A stretch of DNA of 10,461 bases, taken from NCBI GenBank assembly GCA_036771375.1, contig DAIPHL010000077.1:1-10461 (forward strand). The letters run 5' to 3'. The notes under the pieces were generated by a model. The model saw only the letters and a program-made list of their open reading frames with translations, was not told where the DNA came from and ran no database searches. Shown here piece by piece: positions 6,908 to 10,461 of this stretch. The DNA comes from DAIPHL01 sp036771375 (GTDB lineage Bacteria > Synergistota > Synergistia > Synergistales > Synergistaceae). The position numbers and the translations under genes were made by a program. Position 1 is the first letter of the stretch; every line of letters starts with the position of its first letter.

Positions 6908-8188
6908 ATGTCTGAAAATCGAAAAAACAAAAGGGGCGTCATGACAAGGGTCCTTCACTCCGGCTGGAGAAGCGATCCCGTGACCGGCGCGTTCGGATTG
7001 CCGATCTATCCGACGGCGGGCTACGAGTTTCGGAGTGCCTCTCACGCCGCCGAGCTTTTCGCGCTCGAGACCGCGGGCCATATCTATTCACGGCTCTCCA
7101 ACCCCACCGTCTCGGCGTTCGAAGAGACTCTTGCCGACATGGAGGGAGGCGTCGCCGCGGTGGCGACCTCGTCCGGCCAGGCGGCCCTCTCTCTGCTCGT
7201 CATGGCGCTCGCCTCCCCGGGCGACCATATCGTCGTCTCGCGCACCTCGTACGGGGGGACGCTGACCCTCCTCAAAAATCTGCTGGGACGGTACGGACTC
7301 GAGATCGAAGCGCTCGACTTCAACCATCCCTGCTGTGTTCAGAACGCGATCAAGGAGAACACGAGGGCCATCCTCTGCGAAGCGATCGGCAATCCCGTGA
7401 TGAACGTCGCCCCTCTCGAAAGCCTGGCCGGGCTCGCGAAACGCTCCGGGATCCCGTTCGTCGTCGACAACACCTTTTCCCCGGTGCTCTGTTCCCCGCT
7501 CGAATGGGGTGCGGACGTCGTGCTCTATTCCACGACGAAGTACATCTCGGGACTGGGACACGTCCTCGGAGGAGCCATCGTGGACGGAGGCCGGTTCGAC
7601 TGGGGCGCCGATGACAGGTGGGCCTCGCTCAACCGGCCCGATCCCGCGTACCACGGAGTCGTCTTCACGGAGCGGTTCGGCGCGTCGGCTCTTTCCGCCA
7701 AGATAAGGACCTCGTTGATGAGGGATCTGGGCGCCTGTCCGTCGCCGTTCGATTCATACCTCCTTCGTCAGTCGCTCGCCACCCTCCCGCTTCGCATGAA
7801 GCGGCACAGCGAAAACGCACAGACGATCGCGGAGTTTCTGGAAAACCACCCCGCGGTCTCCTCCGTGTCGTATCCGGGTCTTTCGTCGCACCCTCAGCAC
7901 GATCTCGCAAGACAGTACCTGGTGGGCGGTTTTTCCGGGATGATCTCCTGCGAACTCGCCGGAGGCTACGAGGCGGGTGTCCGTTTCCTCGAAAACACCG
8001 GGCTCTTCGCCCACGTGGCCAACGTCGGCGACGCGAGATCGATGGCGATTCATTCGGCTTCGACGACGCACTCCCAGTTGACCGCGGAGGAACGAGCGGC
8101 GGCGGGGATCGGCGAGGGAATGATTCGCCTGAGCGTGGGGCTGGAGGATGTGGAGGATCTCGTCGCCGATCTGAAGGGCGCGCTGTAG
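6908..8188 (+). CDS. metY: O-acetylhomoserine sulfhydrylase (Cys/Met metabolism PLP enzyme)
   Basis: A 426-residue cytoplasmic PLP enzyme, expected to join O-acetylhomoserine and sulfide into homocysteine. It is full length for the MetY/Met17 group. Visible features are the phosphate-binding YSR (Tyr60, Arg62) and SNPT, SSGQAA for cofactor binding, the PLP-ring aspartate in VVDNTF (Asp187), the Schiff-base lysine in STTK (Lys211), the NRPDPAYHG insert and the C-terminal ASTTHSQLT...IRLSVGLED region. At residues 115-118 it has YGGT, as in sulfhydrylases, rather than the YGCT of methionine gamma-lyase; this and the adjacent metX support the assignment. The lysine neighbourhood (KYISGLGHVLGG) departs from the usual KWxGGHGTxxGG form. 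The ATG has AAGGAG at 6894-6899 with 8-nt spacing. It probably heads a two-gene operon, with metX starting 49 nt downstream. Cystathionine gamma-synthase or lyase activity is a less likely alternative. Confidence 0.9.
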   Translation: MSENRKNKRGVMTRVLHSGWRSDPVTGAFGLPIYPTAGYEFRSASHAAELFALETAGHIYSRLSNPTVSAFEETLADMEGGVAAVATSSGQAALSLLVMALASPGDHIVVSRTSYGGTLTLLKNLLGRYGLEIEALDFNHPCCVQNAIKENTRAILCEAIGNPVMNVAPLESLAGLAKRSGIPFVVDNTFSPVLCSPLEWGADVVLYSTTKYISGLGHVLGGAIVDGGRFDWGADDRWASLNRPDPAYHGVVFTERFGASALSAKIRTSLMRDLGACPSPFDSYLLRQSLATLPLRMKRHSENAQTIAEFLENHPAVSSVSYPGLSSHPQHDLARQYLVGGFSGMISCELAGGYEAGVRFLENTGLFAHVANVGDARSMAIHSASTTHSQLTAEERAAAGIGEGMIRLSVGLEDVEDLVADLKGAL

Positions 8189-8224
8189 AGAGGCCGGTGT
8201 TCCGGGTTGTCGGAACCTGGACCG

Positions 8225-8231
8225 AGGAGGT
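8225..8231 (+). promoter_or_regulatory. Shine-Dalgarno deciding the TTG start of metX
   Basis: AGGAGGT is a near-perfect anti-16S match and ends 6 nt before the TTG at 8238. The nearby GTG (8240) and ATG (8248) are in other frames and lead to quick stops. This site therefore fixes the TTG as the start. Confidence 0.8.
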
Positions 8232-8237
8232 GGCGTT

Positions 8238-9365
8238 TTGTGCGAGAATGACGGACTCCGGGAGCGATTGGGGTGCTGTTCGATAGAGAATTTGACGCTC
8301 GACTCGGGCAAGACTCTGCCGAGGGTGGAGCAGAGCTACGCCATGTACGGCACCCCCGAGCCGGACGGGTCGAACGTCGTTCTGATCTGCCATGCGCTGA
8401 CCGGCAGCCACCACCTCGCGGGACCCGACGTCGCCGGACTGCCCGGAGCCTGGCTGAACCCGGTCCTGGGCCCGGGAAAGGCAATCGATACCCGTAAGCT
8501 CTGCGTCATATCCGTAAACAACCTCTGCAGCCCGTATGGAAGCTCCGCGCCGAGCTGCGTGAATCCGTCCACCGGCAAGCCCTGGGGGATGGCCTTCCCC
8601 GTGGTGACCCCGCGGGACGTCGCACGGGCACAGAGAAGAGCGCTCGAGTCTCTCGGGGTGGACAGGATCGCGATGGTGCTCGGAGGGTCGTTTGGTGGAA
8701 TGGTGGCGCTCGAATACGCCATGACCTATCCGGAGAAAACGGGCAACTGCTGTGTCGTGGCGGCTCCGGCGAGGCTCTACCCACAGGCGATCGCATACAA
8801 CGAAGTCCAGCGCCAGGCCATCCAGTCCGATCCGGACTGGAACGGAGGCGATTACTATCCTGGGCCGGGGCCTGCGAAGGGACTCGCGACGGCGAGAATG
8901 CTCGCCATGATCACCTACCGCAGCGAACGGAACTTCGCCGGACGGTGGATGCGGGGCATGGCGGAGGAGGGGGCCGATTCGCACGAATGGGGGACCAAGT
9001 TCAAGGTGGAGACGTACCTGGAACATCACGGCAACGAGTTGGTCGCCCGCTTCGACGCGAACTGCTACCTCTATATGACGCGCGCCATGGATCTGCATGA
9101 CGTCTCCTCCGGCAGGGGCGGGCTGGAAGAGGCCTTTTCTCTTCTGAAGGGAATGGGGGTGCTGGCCGTCGGGATATCCAGCGACATTCTCTTTCCCAAC
9201 TGGCAGGTGATGGAGATCGCCCGCTTCGCCGGGAAGGGTGGAGCAAAGGCCTTTTACGAGGAAATCGACAGCGACAACGGGCACGACTCCTTTCTGATCG
9301 ATTTCGACCAGGTCGATGAAATCCTGCGTTGGTTTCTCAACGAAAGGGGAATCGTCGTCCGGTAA
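8238..9365 (+). CDS. metX: Homoserine O-acetyltransferase (MetX, alpha/beta hydrolase fold)
   Basis: A 375-residue cytoplasmic acyltransferase that activates homoserine, most likely with acetyl-CoA, giving the substrate of the upstream sulfhydrylase. Family landmarks are CHALTGSHHLAG, the LGPGKAIDT segment, YGSSAPSCVNPSTGKPWG, FPVVTPRDVARAQ and the nucleophile elbow GGSFGG with Ser151. The rest of the triad is visible as Asp316 in SSDILFPNWQ and His349 in NGHDSF. Length fits the family (about 350-390). The start is a TTG with an excellent Shine-Dalgarno; no in-frame ATG lies upstream of the conserved domain. Some MetX proteins use succinyl-CoA instead, and the sequence alone does not settle acyl preference, but pairing with an O-acetylhomoserine sulfhydrylase favours acetyl. 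A weak hairpin follows the stop. Confidence 0.94.
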   Translation: MCENDGLRERLGCCSIENLTLDSGKTLPRVEQSYAMYGTPEPDGSNVVLICHALTGSHHLAGPDVAGLPGAWLNPVLGPGKAIDTRKLCVISVNNLCSPYGSSAPSCVNPSTGKPWGMAFPVVTPRDVARAQRRALESLGVDRIAMVLGGSFGGMVALEYAMTYPEKTGNCCVVAAPARLYPQAIAYNEVQRQAIQSDPDWNGGDYYPGPGPAKGLATARMLAMITYRSERNFAGRWMRGMAEEGADSHEWGTKFKVETYLEHHGNELVARFDANCYLYMTRAMDLHDVSSGRGGLEEAFSLLKGMGVLAVGISSDILFPNWQVMEIARFAGKGGAKAFYEEIDSDNGHDSFLIDFDQVDEILRWFLNERGIVVR

Positions 9366-9400
9366 ACATATTCGGAAGACATGCACCGAAGACGAAAAAC

Positions 9401-9420
9401 GAGGTGCGACGTTCGACCTC
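9401..9420. terminator. Hairpin downstream of metX
   Basis: GAGGT-(G)-CGA pairs with TCG-ACCTC around a 3-nt loop: 8 bp with one bulged G, 36 nt after the metX stop. On the + strand only a pyrimidine-rich CCTTCCTCTT follows. On the minus strand the stem is followed by GTTTTTCG. It could separate the metYX transcript from the pilin genes, but the orientation of the T run is not what a metX terminator should have. Confidence 0.3.
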
Positions 9421-9488
9421 CCTTCCTCTTGGCGGTTGTGCCTTTGGAATCATTTTCCGTTGAATTTGAAGTCTTGCCGGAACCCCCC

Positions 9489-9527
9489 TTGTGTATTTCA
9501 TGGTATTGGTGGTAAATTATGTATGAT
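9489..9527 (+). promoter_or_regulatory. Possible promoter for the pilin genes
   Basis: An AT-rich patch upstream of the first prepilin gene holds an extended -10 (TGG then TAAATT, 9510-9518) with a poor -35 (TTGTGT, 9489-9494, spacing 18). A better -10 lookalike, TATGAT (9522-9527), has no good -35. The rest of the 194-nt gap (9366-9559) holds only the hairpin above; I see no gene in it. Confidence 0.3.
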
Positions 9528-9545
9528 TCTACAGGTCTTCATCGG

Positions 9546-9552
9546 AAGGAGG
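9546..9552 (+). promoter_or_regulatory. Shine-Dalgarno deciding the TTG start of the first prepilin gene
   Basis: AAGGAGG ends 7 nt before the TTG at 9560. There is no in-frame ATG before the prepilin hydrophobic segment, so this site supports the TTG start and a leader peptide of 19 residues. Confidence 0.75.
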
Positions 9553-9559
9553 ACGTCGT

Positions 9560-9982
9560 TTGGCAGGATTGACATCGATCGGTAGAAAGCCGCTGTTGTG
9601 TCGGAGAAGACCCGGGGCATCCCTCGTCGAGGTCCTCATCTCGATGATCATCGTCGCCGTCGTGTTGCTGGGTATCATATCGGCCGTTTTCATCGCCAGG
9701 GTCTCCATCGTGACCAAGGAGGAGGAGACAGCCCGTCAGATATGTCTCAATGTCCTGGAGGACATGGAGAGGATCAAGCTCGTGGACCTGCCGGGTGCCG
9801 TGGTCGCAAGTCCGCAGGGGACATATGTCGTGGAGAAAACGGTATCGCCGAACCCGGTTTCGGCCGATGCCGTCGTCGCCGAGGTTACCGTGACGGTCCG
9901 CTGGGGCACGGAAGGCAAGAGCGTCTCCATGAGCAGAGAGGTGAGTTCGAGTGGCAACCAGAACATCGGGTTTCCAAAGTAA
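9560..9982 (+). CDS. Type IV prepilin-like protein (PilV/GspI-like minor pseudopilin)
   Basis: A 140-residue protein with a class III (prepilin peptidase) signal. A basic leader of 19 residues ends in RRRPG, cleavage is expected between Gly19 and Ala20, and Glu24 is at the +5 position of the mature protein. A hydrophobic helix spans about 20-46 (ASLVEVLISMIIVAVVLLG and on), followed by a small beta-rich C-terminal domain. Mature residue 1 is Ala instead of the usual Phe/Met, which is tolerated in minor pilins. The size, the SLVEVLIS motif and the adjoining longer prepilin resemble a PilV-PilW or GspI-GspJ pair. These prime or cap a type IV pilus or type II secretion pseudopilus in the inner membrane. 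Which machine it serves cannot be told, because the rest of the operon lies beyond the window. Confidence 0.85.
   Translation: MAGLTSIGRKPLLCRRRPGASLVEVLISMIIVAVVLLGIISAVFIARVSIVTKEEETARQICLNVLEDMERIKLVDLPGAVVASPQGTYVVEKTVSPNPVSADAVVAEVTVTVRWGTEGKSVSMSREVSSSGNQNIGFPK
9938..9944 (+). promoter_or_regulatory. Internal Shine-Dalgarno for the second prepilin gene
   Basis: GAGGTGA lies inside the first prepilin gene and ends 6 nt before the GTG at 9951. It indicates that the second gene begins within the first, which suggests translational coupling. Confidence 0.65.
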
Positions 9983-10461
9983 GCGCCGTTTCTCCCGGAG
10001 GGGGTTCAGTCTCATCGAGCTGTTGCTGGTCCTCATCATCATGGTCGTCATGATCGGGATGATCGGCTCGTTGATGGGCGCTTTCGTCAACTTCTCCCAC
10101 ATGACCGACGACCAGTCCATCGCGTCGCGCCGGGCTCGCGACGTTTTCAACGCGCTCGAACCCGCGATTCGCAATGCGGGCGCCGGGATTCCGAACGACC
10201 CGATGTCGATACGGAATTACTTCAAGGTCGGTGCAATCACCGCTCCCGTGGCGGAGTGGGAGGGAGTCCTCTCGGTCGTGCCGAACACGAACGCGAACAG
10301 GGGGAACGCGCTTCGTATCCTGTACGCTTTCCCGGCGAAGGCGAAAAACGCCGCCGAGAAGGTGGAGATCTTTGGCGCGAACAGCAGCGGAACATCGGCC
10401 GACGTGAAGAGCACCACCGTTGGGTACGTGGGAACCCTCTCCTCCGATGTGGGCGCCGACC
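9951..10461 (+). CDS. Type IV prepilin-like protein (PilW/GspJ-like), 5' part
   Basis: An open frame of 170 codons running off the right edge. The GTG at 9951 with GAGGTGA 6 nt upstream gives a leader MATRTSGFQSKRRFSRRG, with cleavage expected between Gly18 and Phe19. Glu23 (+5) lies in FSLIELLLVLIIMVV, followed by a hydrophobic helix to about residue 48. This is a textbook prepilin N-terminus. The following region (RRARDVFNALEPAIRNAGAG) resembles the start of the PilW/GspJ globular domain, where a conserved arginine-rich helix precedes the beta domain. It overlaps the preceding prepilin gene by 32 nt in another frame. More pilus or secretion genes probably follow. Assignment to PilW over GspJ or a ComG-type protein is uncertain because the C-terminal half is missing. 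Confidence 0.85.
   Translation, partial: MATRTSGFQSKRRFSRRGFSLIELLLVLIIMVVMIGMIGSLMGAFVNFSHMTDDQSIASRRARDVFNALEPAIRNAGAGIPNDPMSIRNYFKVGAITAPVAEWEGVLSVVPNTNANRGNALRILYAFPAKAKNAAEKVEIFGANSSGTSADVKSTTVGYVGTLSSDVGAD

Noticed and set aside
7665..9386. Long minus-strand open frame opposite metY and metX
   Set aside because: It is antisense to two well-supported enzymes, low in complexity and without a ribosome site or family resemblance.
9316..9585. Small + strand frame overlapping the metX end and the pilin start
   Set aside because: It has no suitable ribosome site, overlaps genes on both sides and has no recognisable domain.
1..10461. Mobile element, CRISPR array, tRNA, phage or defence system
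   Set aside because: I found no transposase or integrase motif, regular repeat array, tRNA-like cloverleaf or terminal inverted repeats. All long frames are explained by housekeeping or metabolic genes.

Overview
The window is ordinary chromosomal DNA from a GC-rich bacterium. Genes are densely packed with strong Shine-Dalgarno sites, and TTG and GTG starts are used alongside ATG. Its gene content suggests a strictly anaerobic, amino-acid- or purine-fermenting organism: a single-chain xanthine dehydrogenase of the type linked to selenium-dependent molybdenum hydroxylases, a short CstA-type transporter and a direct-sulfhydrylation methionine pathway. Synergistota is my best guess, with anaerobic Bacillota or Desulfobacterota-like lineages as alternatives. 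No rRNA, marker gene or signature insertion is present, so the taxonomy is an inference only.

Left block (1-5113, + strand): the 3' part of an NCS2 nucleobase permease, a complete dihydropyrimidinase/D-hydantoinase with all metal ligands, and an 886-residue xanthine dehydrogenase that fuses the two [2Fe-2S] domains to the molybdopterin domain. No FAD subunit is present. Spacing of 79 and 67 nt and a common strand suggest one purine/pyrimidine salvage-catabolism operon: import of the base, oxidation of the purine, and opening of a cyclic amide ring. A hairpin terminator candidate follows at 5161-5188.

Middle block (5202-8188): a minus-strand carbon-starvation transporter (cstA) ends against the xdh operon. 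It is divergent from a plus-strand O-acetylhomoserine sulfhydrylase gene (metY). The 221-nt divergent spacer is the only clearly AT-rich DNA here (26 of 100 bases are G/C at 6701-6800). It holds a good sigma70-type promoter on each strand and an inverted repeat whose loop contains the metY -35 box.

Right block (6908-9365): metY is followed after 49 nt by metX (homoserine O-acetyltransferase, TTG start). Together they make O-acetylhomoserine and then convert it with sulfide to homocysteine. From 9560 to the window end there are two type IV prepilin-like genes, pilV/GspI-like and pilW/GspJ-like. The second starts at a GTG inside the first (32-nt overlap) and runs off the window.

I see no mobile element, CRISPR array, tRNA, rRNA, toxin-antitoxin or phage gene, and no convincing sign of a wholly undescribed system. 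The most interesting points are the probable selenium-type xanthine dehydrogenase operon, the operator-like repeat over the metY promoter and the overlapping pilin genes.
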